A stretch of DNA of 64,000 nt, from NCBI RefSeq assembly GCF_024586455.1, contig NC_065923.1, forward strand, positions 1,240,001 to 1,304,000. The letters run 5' to 3'. The DNA is from Bactrocera neohumeralis. Its lineage: Eukaryota; Arthropoda; Insecta; Diptera; Tephritidae. The notes under the pieces are model-generated. The model ran no database searches and was not told the origin of the DNA. It was given only the letters and a program-made list of their open reading frames with translations. The position numbers and the translations under genes are program-made. Of the stretch, positions 21,074-32,970 are shown one piece after another (within the stretch, counting starts at the first letter, position 1; each line of letters begins with the position of its first letter).

Positions 21074-23193
21074 GCTTATCATCTTATGTACAGTGTACGT
21101 ATATGAGCTCAGTAGTTGAGCTATGCGCATGCTAGAGAGCACGCGAAGCAGAGTTTGTTTCATGTTCTCTGTTGTGAGTACTTTGCAATTGCAGCAAGAA
21201 CGCTCTCCTAAAAGTAGGCTATAACTTATGGCATTGCACTGCATATTGAGGTGCTTCTGCTGAAAAGGGTGGTTCTAAAACGTTGTTGTTTCATTATCAA
21301 GTAAATAATTAATAAAAGCAAAATTATTGCTGGACTGAACAATTGAAACGCTCCCAATCTCGGCTTGAATTTCTCCAATTGTATTACAACTTTGCTTCCG
21401 CCGTTTTTTTTGTAAATTTAAGGCTTTATTGTATAAAAACGGTCCAAAAGTGTTTTCCCTTATTCCCTCAAAAAGCAATGCTTAATGTTTTTTGAACTAA
21501 CATTTGATTTGTGTTATTTTGCAAAATACTGCACAGAGTGCAAGTGCTTGAAATACATTTTTTTCTTCTTCTCACACAATTTTGGAAGAGAAGTCTATTT
21601 AGTTATTTTAAAAATTTATTATTCGTTGGAAAATCTTAATACACAATATTTCTAGTTCTTCACTCTGTGTCTTCTCCACTATATGTCCAGCCTATACTTT
21701 GGTTGGTTTTGACAGAGGTGCTCTTTGTGATTAATTTTAGAATGATATTTTAAGGGGGAGACCGCCTAGACAGCATGGAGAGGAATACAATATTTTTCAT
21801 TTAAATTTTATTTTTCTTAACATATAAATTCATAAAAGATACAGAAACATAAATTTAGTAGGAATGATGATGTAAAGAATATCCCAGGCATTATTTTTAC
21901 TGATTTCAAAAAAAACGCTTCACTACAACGCCACTTAGAGCCTTATAAGCCAGGCTGAAACTCAAATAGGCTAACGAATTAACACATACCCTTTAAAAGG
22001 CAGCCACCGCCCCACTTTTCCAGATATCAATTTTGCATTTTTCCATTATAGAGTATAGCGCCCTTATCGATAAAAATCAAGTCCTTGTATGAAAAATTGC
22101 TTTGTTTGACAAAGTATCTTCAGGAATTTAGTCATGGATGGAGAAATTGTTCAGATCGGACTACTATAGCCTATTATACTTCCATTTCCACACTTTCTTC
22201 CGCTCTTTCATTATTCATTTAAATAATTCAAATAACACACATAAACCGACATAATTTCGTCTCCATGACTTTATTGGGTTTAATTGAATAAAATAGCGTT
22301 AACCAAGCATTTACATGCGTTTGACTTAATAACATTATTATTACAATTATTATGTGTACATATGTTTGCTGCTCCTTTATTTTAGCATAATTTTTCATTC
22401 ACCAAATGAATACACATGCCACAATACATATCACTCCTCTTACCACATGTACATATGCACATACATATGTATGTATTTGCAAAAACATTCGTATTTAATC
22501 GTATTTAATTACAGTTACGTGTATCATTCCGTACAAATTTTGCACTGAGATTAAAAATATTGGTTTCATATACTTTGGTATGTATTTATGCATGTAATAG
22601 CATGTACTACTCACTCCATGTACATATAAGAATATATATGTATGTGTGTACATAGATTGTAGTTGCTTATAAAATAGCTTATCTAACATGATTACTAGGT
22701 GAGAATTTTTAAAATACAAATGGAAGTTGAAAAAGCCTTATTAAAGCAAGCATTTGAAGAAAAAACTTGAAGACACTATTCTTCTACTATTTTGCTTTAA
22801 GAAATTTCTTAAAAAATTCAAAAAAAAAAAAACAAAAAATAAATAATATACAATTAAAGCTGTTAATTTATATAAGTAATTGTACATATGGTATGTATGT
22901 ATATTAAAGCTTTCTCCTAGCTCCCAGCAAAATATCACAATAACAGCAACAACAATAATAATAGTAATACGTAATAAGGCCGAGTATATTGCATGTAGTT
23001 TTTGTTTTATTATTTTTTACTTTCTATTTTCTATTAAAATTTCTCTTTTTCCACTGAGTTGCTGGTACAAATAAGCTGTGAAGCGTGTCGTAAAGAAATC
23101 GCGCATGCCGAAGGAATCACGGGATTTTATAGAGTGTCAGGTGCTGTAGATTTCGTGTTTACTTTCTTAAACCTCTTTGAGTTGCAATTGCTT
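21074..23193. other. Intergenic DNA between the tRNA and the four-TM gene
   Basis: About 2.1 kb of AT-rich sequence with (TACA)/(TATG) tracts near 22440-22475 and 22615-22650. No supportable gene. Short ORFs at 21059-21478 and 22354-23074 have no family features. Confidence 0.4.
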
Positions 23194-23199
23194 TTTATT
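23194..23199 (-). terminator. Candidate polyadenylation signal of the four-TM gene
   Basis: AATAAA on the minus strand 12 nt after the stop codon. Another overlaps the region just after the stop (23205-23210). Confidence 0.4.
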
Positions 23200-23210
23200 C
23201 AACATTTATT

Positions 23211-26200
23211 TTAATAATTTCCATCGGGGGATTCAGAGAGTATATGCTTATAGCCGTTGCTGCCAAGATACATGTTCTCGCGCCGGAAGTGGAAGGGTAT
23301 CTGAAAGAGGGGGAATATTTGGAATAATAAATATTTTTAGTTATAATATTTAAATATAAAAGCAAATTGTTTGGAATTTTAAGTAATTTTTAAGGTAGTC
23401 TCCTCAAAAATTTTTCAGCTATCCGCACATGATAGATCGAATATTCAGATAACCGCAGATGATATTTCATCTAATACAATCAAACAATGGATATCCGGAT
23501 ATCAAAAAGTGATTTTATTGGAAAAATACCATCTGATCAAATCGGACCCGGACCTGTCGATCATCGATCATTTTTTTCCTAAATCCATATGTTTAGTTAA
23601 ACCAATAGTGTGTGTTTACGACGTAAAAAGATTGTTCGCAATTTTTACCATGAAAATAAAAAATTGAACAACGTGTTTTTGTGTTTTCAATGGGATCAAG
23701 GCTACGGAATAGTTGAAAACGTTACAGAAATGTTTCAGGGAGTTTATTGAATTATGGCACACGTATTTGAACGGCACAAAGGATTCGTGAAGGTCGGGAA
23801 GTCCTCGAAAACTTGCCTCATACGAGTCGTCCATCCGCTTCTCTGGAACGGACTGCAATTATATATAGTGATGGATATAGTAACGAGATCAGCAGCGGAA
23901 AACAAATTGTGGGTCAATTTCGACATTGTCATAATGATTGGGGATCCAGTAATTATTTCATACTGAAATGTTTGTAACACGGTTTTTATGTACTCACCGA
24001 TCCAGGTGGCGGGCAGGGTATTGCGACAGTGGCAATCTCACGCAATTTGTTCATGGTCCGTAGCCTTTGATAAAAAGAATGTATGATATACCACATCAAA
24101 CAATCGAAAGACAGTACCGTGAAGCATATAATAACTGCAAAGTATTAGTGATTACAAATTTAATCCAATTTAATTTATTCTTAATAAAATACAATTTCTT
24201 ACTCACAGTAATATATTTTGCCTCCAATGATATCGACAAACTTCTCATTCTGTAACCAAAATACCAACACCGCAGCCGATACAATGAAAATAAACTCAAC
24301 CACCAACCACGGAAGTACGAATTCCGACCGATTCTTAAATATGCCTGCAAAAAGAGCAATCGTGCTGAGCAGATAAACCGAAGCCACTGCCGTCAGTATG
24401 TAGAGCAGCATTTCGGTAACGGAAACGAGCTGGGAGGCGGTGCGCAGACGCAGTTGATTGCGAAACGGTGACATGTCATAAAAGCCATTATCCTTTTGAT
24501 CCTCAATATCCATTGCGAGCATAGTTTTCATTTGTTCGGCATGAGCCAGACCCAAAAGCACCAGGAAGAGTAACAAATGGGCGACAAGCTGGAAATTTTA
24601 TGAAAGAACATTTTTTATAAATAACACACAAGTAACTTATATAAGTATTTTGTATTTGTTAAGAATGAAATAAGTATTATAGCAAGATGTATTTTGGTGA
24701 CTCAGAAGCTTGAAACATTAGTTTACAATGCCTTTACTCTTAGTCAAAATATGGTATATTTAACAGTAAGAATGTTGTAGAGGGAAAGAAATTAGTCCTG
24801 GAGAAGAGTCGACTCAATGATATTTTATGGTGAGATTGATTTAGGGTTACAAGGTCATCCGGGCACTAAAGAGCATTATCTCAATTTATTCTTTTTTGTG
24901 AAGTGCTTGAGTTGTTGAAAATAATTCAAGGCTGATGCATTGTGATTCTTCACTCTTTTTTCTGTCCACATAACCTTTGCTTTGTCAAATGGATGAAAAA
25001 TAACAACATAATGATGTCTGAGTCATCTTACCCGGTCCCTTTTAATTTGAAAAGATGGATGTTTTCTGCCACAAAGCAGAAGCATTGTTCGAAGTTATCA
25101 AGACTGTAACAAAAAGCTCTATGGCTGTTGGTGGAGGTGTACACTGCCATCCCTTCAGAGTGATGACCATCCACTCCGATAGGGCAGCGATACTAGCCTT
25201 GATTTGGATGATTGTGAAGACTAGTGAAGGGATGTTTAGACCCCTTATCTCTAGCATCGAGTTATTTTACGATTATACTGGTATGGGTGTCAGGCCGCAG
25301 TGCTATTGCAAGAAACTGTAAGGCTGACGAGCTTGCTATGAAAGGTACTTCAGTTTCAATAACTGTAGAATGGGAACGGGTAGGTGGACAACTGGAGACT
25401 GTCTGATCGGGATTTACGCGGAAAGATGAACATCTTATCGGATGCCATTTGCATAAGCTGTCTAGAAAAAGATGAGATAGAATCATGGCTTTGCCAGATC
25501 AAGGCAAAAACACCTCGGATCTCATACTTATAGATATTTAGGTGAACTAGAAAAAAAAAGCAAGAAAAAACGTTGACTTCGGCTGCACCGAAGCTAATAG
25601 GATTATATTGTTACCTTAAGCAGTAATCCATGCCAAATTTCGTGAAGATACCACGTCAAATGCGAAAGTTTCCCATGCAAGCATTTGATTCCGATCATTC
25701 AGTTTATATGGCAGCTATATGCTATAGTTAGCCGATCTGAACACTATTTTCGGAGATTACATTGTTGCTTTAGAAAATAATGCATACCAAATTTCGTGAA
25801 TAGATATTGTCAAATGCAAAAGTTTTCCATATAAGAACTTGATTCCGATCGTTCGGTTTGTATGGCAGCTATATGCTATAGTAAGCCGAACTAAACAATT
25901 TCTTCGTATATTACATAATTATCTTAGAAAATAACTTGTGCCAACTTTTGTGAAGATACATTTTTAAATGTGAAAGTTTTCCATACAAGAACTTGATTCC
26001 GATCGTTCAGTTTGTATGGCAGCTATATGTTATAGTTGTCCGATATCGGCCGTTCCGACAAATGAGCAGCTTCTTGAAAAGAAAATGACGTTTACAAAAT
26101 TGCAAAACAATATCTTAAAAACTGAGGGACTAGTTCGTATATATACAGACATACGGATGGACGGACGGACGGACGGACGGACAGACAGACAGACGGACAT

Positions 26201-27056
26201 GGCTAAATCGACTCAGCTCAACATACTGATCATTTATATATATACTTTATAGGGTCTCCGACGATTCCTTCTGGGTGTTACAAACTTCGTGACAAACTTA
26301 ATATATCCTGTTCAGGGTATAAAAACCCTAAGTAGATTTGTGATTCAGGGCTAAATGCAGGGGTTTTTCGTGGGGCTTCACAAATTTACTGAAGATTACG
26401 TCGAAGAGAGCATCATTAATATCAATAACTTTTTGAAAATTATTTGTTTATTCTTTGCTCAAGTGCGCTCGGGAATTAGATTCCGTTTTAGTGATGGCAG
26501 TTATAGTTTTGGCTAGTTATTAAATTATTTATATCATTAACGAATAATGGTTACATTTCATTGTCATTAATATAATAATCGATTTTCAAGCCAAACAGTT
26601 AAGTGCGTACTATCTTACACAAAAGCATAGAACTAAGTTACAATATTTGTTCGTAGTGCTTGTCCATTAATTTCACCTGCAATTAGTCCCATTTGACTGA
26701 GTCAACTTGAGTCAAAGTTTCTTGGTGGCAATTGCAGTGACAAACTCGCTATCAAATTACATGGGAGTGCCACTGTGTTGCACCGCACATACACATACAC
26801 ACTCATAACTACTAACTAGCTTTGGTATATGCTAGTCTGCATATTTTTAGAACTTTAACAACTACTAAATATTTTAGCTAAAGGATCATATGTCTATGTA
26901 ACTTTCATTGAGTTTGTTTTTGGAAGGAACACTCACCAGTTGGTAAATGCCAATCAGTATGGCCGACAGACGAAGATTTTTCGGCGACACTGGTGCCATC
27001 ATTAGGTCCACAAAGGAGCGCCAATGGGCAGCGGGCGACTTCTGGGGCAGCAACAT
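23211..27056 (-). CDS. Four-transmembrane membrane protein (DUF4728/pasiflora-like)
   Basis: Gene model read from splice sites and frame: exons 27056-26937 (40 aa), 24588-24207, 24134-23998 and 23300-23211, total 242 residues. Introns are 2348, 72 and 697 nt. All have GT donors (GTGAGT at three) and AG acceptors. Hydrophobic segments: TM1 about 31-57 (split by intron 1), TM2 99-124, TM3 130-152, TM4 168-189, with a short cytoplasmic N-terminus and a tail ending SESPDGNY. This layout and the Tyr-containing tail resemble the small arthropod tetraspan family that includes Drosophila pasiflora proteins (septate junctions). The family assignment is from overall pattern and is tentative. The large first intron hosts retroelement debris and a DINE-1-like repeat. 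A second possible last exon lies in intron 3. I do not recognise the exact orthologue. Confidence 0.75.
23616..23852 (-). CDS. Possible alternative last exon of the four-TM gene
   Basis: Within intron 3, AATTGCAG at 23860-23853 is followed by a 78-codon frame in the right phase (0) to continue from exon 3. It begins SVPEKRMDDSYEASFRGLPD and ends in a stop at 23616. An isoform using it would be 291 residues with a different cytoplasmic tail. The amino-acid composition of the first 30 residues looks coding. The later part, rich in Phe and Asn, looks less so. It could also be a shorter internal exon using the GC-type donor GAG|GCAAGT near 23817. It is unproven. Confidence 0.35.
   Translation of the reverse strand, partial: SVPEKRMDDSYEASFRGLPDLHESFVPFKYVCHNSINSLKHFCNVFNYSVALIPLKTQKHVVQFFIFMVKIANNLFTS
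25035..25500 (+). pseudogene. Decayed RNase H domain of a non-LTR retrotransposon
   Basis: Two overlapping frames together give RNase H hallmarks in order: TIHSDRAAILAL (usual IYSDSQAAI), then after a frameshift ILVWVSGRSAIARNCKADEL (usual WVPGHSGIAGNEKADEL). No other domain is attached. The family is likely of the Jockey/I/R1 kind because those LINEs carry RNase H. It sits in intron 1 of the four-TM gene. Confidence 0.6.
25556..26325 (-). mobile_element. DINE-1/mini-me-like interspersed repeat, fullest copy (A)
   Basis: Read on the minus strand: TATACCCTGAACAGG at one end (palindrome CCTGAACAGG at 26307-26316), a block with GGAGACCCTATAAAGTATAT, a (GTCY)n microsatellite, three tandem monomers of about 153 bp (marked by GCTGCCATA...ACTGAACGATCGGAATC at about 25687, 25841 and 25994), and a terminal stem-loop CTTCGG-TGCAG-CCGAAG (25577-25593). 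That order is the layout of the Drosophila DINE-1 (Helitron-like) and mini-me repeats. Five truncated relatives occur in this window, all in the same orientation. No coding capacity. Confidence 0.7.
26154..26199. repeat. (GGAC)n(AGAC)n microsatellite inside DINE-1-like copy A
   Basis: Eleven or so tetranucleotide units, GGAC then AGAC. On the other strand this is the (GTCY)n repeat typical of DINE-1/mini-me elements. It is shrunken or missing in the other copies in the window. Confidence 0.9.
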
Positions 27057-28275
27057 TTTAATTGCTTCTGCGAGAGTTCTTTAAAGTCCACACCAAGCGA
27101 ATAAACTAGATGAATATAATTACTTTCCGGCGTATTTTTGCAAAACCTCCAAATTGGATTACTCAATTATAATTGATTTTTGCACGATTGCTAGTGGTCG
27201 CTGCTGTATTGTTGTCGACTACCGTTGTCGCGGCGTACATTGCAGTCTTGTGTGATGTTGCGCTGCCTTAATTATGCCCCGCACAACTTCCGCACAGCCC
27301 GCGCCGCACAGCTCGTATTAAATCGATATAACGGCTCTACGTGGTAGAGTGACTGTTGACCATTCAGCCCGCCCCTGCCAGGTTGCTGCCAGCCGCTTTG
27401 ACCGATGTCCGAAGACCGAAGACGGCTGCCTTTGTGGCGGTGATGCACTTAATTAATTGCTGTTGCTGCAAGGCTGCGACGACGACGTGACACTTTACTC
27501 TTTAAGCTGGTTTCTTTTGTTCAACGTCTTAAGGCTCAATGTGTGCGTTCATTTAAGGCCGCCCACGTTCAGAAACCGTTAATGCGTCGAGCTCTGTTTT
27601 CACTGGCGTTTGCTTCAACGTGAATGTTTGTCGGATACTAACGATGAGTGTACGAGCACTTTACAGTTACAACATATTCACTGCCATTAGAATTTTCAGT
27701 GTTATAAAAAACTTTTGCTTTCATTGCACGACTGTAGCTTTTCTGAATGAATCCACTGTGGCCGTCTAACCCCGCGCTGCCGTCGTGTACGTGGCACGAA
27801 GTCTGAATCAACGTGTCGTATGCGTAATATTATTTTGCTAAATTCCACCACTTGACAGTTTTTGTATTATCTGACGTTCGCTAGATTGGTTTGTTGTTGT
27901 GTTTTTCATTGTGGTTGAGGACATGCGCGTTACACTTTTTGGTTATCTCAGTAAAGCTTTCTCTGTGCTTTCACTTATGTTTGTACTCTGTCGCGTGTTT
28001 GTTTATGTTTGTTTTCGTTGTTGTGATTTCTATCTTTGTTTATCGCATTCTTCATCACTTATATTTTGTGTAAATATTCGCTTTGAAGCTTTCCTTTGAG
28101 AATGACACGAAGCGCTGGAAAGCTCTTGCGAATATTACGTCATGCGACGACTTAATAATAAAAATTAGAGGAAATATAGAGAAGTTAAGTACAGGTAGCT
28201 TTTGTAAATTTACTCTTAATAAGGGTATATTATACGTCATGCATAAAATTTGACGATTTAAAACTTAATAATAAA
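27057..28275. other. Upstream region of the four-TM gene
   Basis: Includes its 5'UTR/promoter on the minus strand. The stretch 27180-27620 is relatively GC-rich with many CG dinucleotides, as expected near a promoter. I see no clear TATA box. No other gene recognised; ORFs at 27891-28099 are low-complexity Phe/Val/Cys frames. Confidence 0.35.
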
Positions 28276-28963
28276 ATAATTTCATTTAAATGTTGACCGC
28301 GGCTGCGTCTTAGGTGGTCCATTCGGAAAGTCCAATTTTGGAAATGTTGTCTTCCAAAGCTGGAATAGTTGCTGGCTTATTTCTGTAGACTTTAGACTTG
28401 ACGTAGCCCCACAAAAAATAGTCTAAAGGCGTTAAATCGCATGATCTTGGTGGCCAACTGCCCATGCATCCCGAAAAATGCACTGTTTGGTGTGGTTTGT
28501 ACGCTGGTGGAATCATTGGACCGTATTTTTTCAAAGATGCTGTTGGACGCAACGTTACGGTGAATGGCGATCGCTATCGTTTGCTAACAAACTTTTTGTT
28601 GCCAAAAATGGAAGAACTGAACTTGGTTGACATGTGGTTTCAACAAGATGGCGCTACATGCCACACAGCTCGCGATTCTATGGCCATTTTGAGGGAAAAC
28701 TTCGGAGAACAATTCATCTCAAGAAATGGACCCGTAAGTTGGCCACCAAGATCATGCGATTTAACGCCTTTAGACTATTTTTTGTGGGGCTACGTCAAGT
28801 CTAAAGTCTACAGAAATAAGCCAGCAACTATTCCAGCTTTGGAAGACAACATTTCCGAAGAAATTCGGGCTATTCCGGCCGAAATGCTCGAAAAAGTTGC
28901 CCAAAATTGGACTTTCCGAATGGACCACCTTCGCAGCCGCGGTCAACATTTAAATGAAATTAT
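28276..28963. repeat. Long inverted repeat within rosa-like copy 1
   Basis: Left arm 28276-28459 (184 bp) is the reverse complement of right arm 28737-28963 (227 bp). The left arm lacks about 46 bp present in the right (from after CATTTCC to before AAAATTGG) and has a 3-bp insertion. Otherwise the arms look almost identical. A 277-bp loop separates them. A transcript through here would fold into a long hairpin. Confidence 0.9.
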
Positions 28964-29084
28964 CTTCAAAAAGTAAATGTCATGAACCAATCTAACGTTT
29001 CAAATAAAGAACCGATGAGATTTTGCAAATTTTATGCGTTTTTTTTTAAAAAAAAAGTTATCAAGCTCTTAAAAAATCACCCGA
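28276..29084 (+). mobile_element. rosa-like DD41D (Tc1/mariner superfamily) element, copy 1, 5'-deleted
   Basis: A 170-codon frame at 28464-28976 (+) is the C-terminal half of a transposase: WCGLYAGGIIGPYFF, WFQQDGATCHTA with the second catalytic Asp (residue 62 of the frame), and CDLTPLDYFLWGY with the third (residue 104). The 41 residues between them give the DD41D signature of rosa, first described in Ceratitis rosa. The first Asp and N-terminus are missing. The right end carries the terminal repeat ...AAAAAATCACCCGA ending 29084, followed by TA. The left end lacks a TIR and instead holds an inverted copy of the 3' coding end (28276-28459). Confidence 0.85.
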
Positions 29085-29369
29085 TATTAGAAGATTTCAA
29101 TAAATGGAAACTAAATTTTCTAAATTTTACAACTGATGGTTTCTAAAAATATTGTATCGGAAGTGGGAGAGCCGACACCTTGTAACATATTTACTAATGG
29201 GTACAAAAATCACGATTTTCTAATAACGCTTTCAGGCACAGGGTGACCCGAAAGTCTATTTTCTTTTGAAATGGAAGCTATTTCTATCGGATGGTGTAGC
29301 CCATTCTAATATTATTCGTGTAATTTCAATCGAAGTCATGTGTAGAAGTTCACGCAAGTGAGGAAAGTT

Positions 29370-32300
29370 CTCTGATCGCCATTCACTTGGGAGTGGCCAG
29401 AAACGATTCTTTTACAAGCAGCTCACGACTTCCGGTCTTTGACCAAGTATCCTCTGGGTAGCTTAAGAACATCCGTTTGAAGGCGAGTTAAAGTGAGAAG
29501 GCGAAACATCCCCTCCGCAGGGTTGTGCGCTGGGTTTGGGACCCGCCACGTAAAAAATCTTACCAATAAAAATTAACAATCAGCCTCGGATGAGAGACCC
29601 CCCTTTTGATGACGACCATGGCAAACGAAATAAGGACTACGAATTGAGGGCATGCACCTGGAATGTCCGGTCCCTTAATTGGGAAGGTGCCGCTGCCCAG
29701 CTGGTTGATGTCCTTGTAAAAATAAAGGCTGACATCACGGCCGTCCAAGAAATGCGATGGACGGGACAAGGACAGAGACGAGTAGATCCTTGTGGCATTT
29801 ACTAAAGTGGCCATATAAAGGAGCGCAAGTTTGGTGTGGGATTCGTGGTGGGAGAGAGACTCCGTCACCGAGTACTATAATTAACTCCGGTGAATGAACG
29901 TCTAGCCACAATCCGCATCAAAGAGATGTTCTTCAACATATCGCTGATTTGCGCCCACGCCCCGACGGAAGAGAAAGATGATGTGACCAAAGATGCCTTC
30001 TATGAGCGCTTGGAGCGCACTTATGAGAGCTGCCCCCTCCACGATGTCAAAATCGTGCTTGGCGACTTTAACGCCAGGGTGGGCAAAGAAAGTATCTTCG
30101 GCACGACGGTCGGTAAATTCAGCCTCCACGACGAGACATCCCCAAATGGGTTGAGGCTGATCGACTTCGCCGAGGCCCGAAATATGGTTATCTGTAGTAC
30201 TAGATTCCAGCACAAGAAAATACATCAAGCTACCTGGCTGTCTCCGGATCGAAAAACTACCAACCAGATCGATCATGTTGTGATGGACGGAAGACACGTT
30301 CCAGTGTTTTAGATGTGCGTGCGCTCCGAGGTCCTAACATCGACTCAGACCACTATCTTGTTGCAGCTAAGATTCGCACCCGCCTTTGTGCAGCAAAAAA
30401 CGCACGCTAAGAAATACAAGGAAGGTTCGACTTCGAAAAGCTGCAATCACAACAGACAGCCGAACGATTTTCTGCTCGGCTTGCACTCCTGCTCTCTGAG
30501 AGCACTCGTCAACAACTCGGTATAAGGGAACTGTGGGACGGCATTTCAAACTCCTTACGTACAGCTGCATCCGAAACCCTTGGTTTTCGGAAAGTGCAAA
30601 AGAACAAATGGTACAACGAAGAGTGCCGCGCCGCAGCGGAGAGAAAACAGGCTGCCTACCTCGCAACGTTACGATCGCCCACAACACGTGCGGGATGGGA
30701 TAGATACCGAGAATTGAAGAGGGAAGCGAGACGCATCTGCAGACAGAAAAAGAAAGAGGCCGAAATGCGTGAGTATGAAGAGCTTGATAAGCTGGCCGAC
30801 AGGGGTAATGCTCGAAAATTCTACGAAAAAATGCGGCGGTTTACGGAAGGTTTCAAGACCGGAGCATACTCTTGTAGAACCCCCAAAGGTGATCTAGTGA
30901 ACGATGCCCAGAGCATACTTAAATTATGGAGGGAACACTTCTCCAGCCTGCTGAATGGCAGAGAATGCACAACGCCAGGAGAAGGCGAACCCGATTCCCC
31001 AATCGATGACGATGGAGCAGACGTCCCATTACCCGACCATGAAGAAGTTCGAATAGCAATTACCCGCCTGAAGAACAACAAAGCGGCGGGGGCCGATGGA
31101 TTGCCGGCCGAGCTATTCAAACACAGCGGCGAAGAACTGATAAGGAGCATGCATCAGCTTCTTTGTAAAATATGGTCGGACGAAAGCATGCCCAACGATT
31201 GGAATTTAAATGTGCTATGCCCAATCCATAAAAAAGGAGACCCCACAATCTGCGCCAACTACCGTGGGATTAGCCTCCTCAACATCGCATATAAGGTTCT
31301 ATCGAGCGTATTGTGTGAAAGATTAAAGCCCACCGTCAACAAACTGATTGGACCTTATCAGTGTGGCTTTAGACCTGGAAAATCAACAATCGACCAGATT
31401 TTCACCATGCGCCAAATCTTGGAAAAGACCCGTGAAAGGATAATCGACACACACCACCTCTTCGTCGATTTCAAAGCTGCTTTGGACAGCACGAAAAGGA
31501 ACTGCCTTTATGCCGCGATGTCTGAATTTGGTATCCCCGCAAAACTAATACGGCTGTAAACTGACGTTGAGTAACACCAAAAGATCCGTCAGGATTGAGA
31601 AAGACCTCTTCGAGCTGTTCGATACCAAACGAGGTTTCCGACAAGGCGACTCCCTATCGTGCGACTTCTTCAACCTGCTTCTGGAGAAAATAGTTCGAGC
31701 TGCAGAACTAAATAGAGAAGGTACCATCTTCTATAAGAGTGTACAGCTGTTGGCGTATGCCGATGATATTGATATCATCGGCCTCAACACCCGCGCCGTT
31801 AGTTCTGCTTTCTCCAGACTGGACAAGGAAGCAAAGCAAATGGGTCAGGCAGTGAACGAGGGCAGGACGAAATATCTCCTCTCATCAAACAAACAGTCGT
31901 CGCACACGCGACTTGGCTTTCACGTCACTGTTGACAGTCATAACTTTAAAGTTGTAGATAGTTTCGATTATTTGGGAACCAGTGTAAACACCACCAACAA
32001 TGTCAGCCTGGAATCCAACGGATAACTCTTGCCAACAGTTGCTACTTCGGACTGAGTAGGCCATTGAGATGTAAAGTCCTCTCTCGACAAACATAAACCA
32101 AGCTCTATAAGTCACTCATAATTCCCGTCCTGCTATATGGTGCAGAGGCTTGGACGATGATAACAACTGATGAGTCGACGTTGCGAGTTTTCGAGAGAAA
32201 AGTTCTGCGAAAGATTTATGGTGCTTTGCGAGTTGGCCACGGCGAATATCACATTCGATGGAACTATGAGCTGTATGAGATATATGACGACATTGACATA

Positions 32301-32590
32301 GTTCAGCGAATTAAAAGACAGTGGCTACACTGGCTAGGTCATTTTGTCCGAATGGACGAAAACACTCCAGCTCTGAAAGTATTCGACGCAGTACCCGCCG
32401 GGGGAAACAGAGGAAGAGGAAGAACTCCACTCCGTTGGAAGGACCAAGTGGAGAAGGACCTGGCTTCGTTTGGAATATCCAATTGGCGCCACGTATCGAA
32501 AAGAAGAAACGACTGGCGCGTTGTTGTTAACTCGGCTATAATCGCGTAAGCGGTGTCTAAGTCAATAAAGACGAAGAAGAAGAAGAATTT
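29370..32590 (+). mobile_element. RTE-like non-LTR retrotransposon, near full-length but broken
   Basis: Frames in order show an AP endonuclease (TWNVRSL, AVQEMRW, GDFNARVG, NQIDHVV at about 29655-30290) and then a reverse transcriptase ([42 protein letters not shown] at about 31250-31780). A C-terminal region follows (ERKVLRKIYG, HWLGHFVRM). One APE-RT polyprotein and a short (GAA)n tail at 32575-32587 instead of poly(A) suggest the RTE clade. It is disabled by stops (TAA at 29803, another near 30310, and 31557) and frameshifts (about 30400 and 32020). The exact 5' end is uncertain. Confidence 0.8.
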
Positions 32591-32840
32591 CAATTGTATG
32601 GCTGAAGAAGTTCTAAGAGACAAGTATCAATAACGAATCCGCTGTCCCAAAGTTAAGAAATAGAGTGTGCCCTATATTCATAAACAGTTCATTGGCCTTG
32701 TAATGAAATGTTTTGTTATTTCTAGCCACATTGATTGACTTGATGAACTGTCAAGAATTAAGATTACTTAATAAGAAAAAAAGATTATATGAAGATCTTT
32801 TATTTTTTCAGCCTTTTCTTTTTTTTCTTTCAGCCTGCAG

Positions 32841-32970
32841 AGAAAAAGACGTGTGAAAAATTTCAGTTCGAAACCTAAAAAACTGAGGGATTAGTTCACG
32901 TATATTCTGACACATGCATATGGCTTTACGTTGATCATTTATATATACCTTATAGGGTCTCCGACTTATT
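32841..32970 (-). mobile_element. DINE-1-like repeat fragment (B)
   Basis: Shares AAACTGAGGGATTAGTTC and TTGATCATTTATATATACC...TTATAGGGTCTCCGAC with copy A, same orientation. Only the block next to the CCTGAACAGG end survives, and that end is itself lost. Confidence 0.65.
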
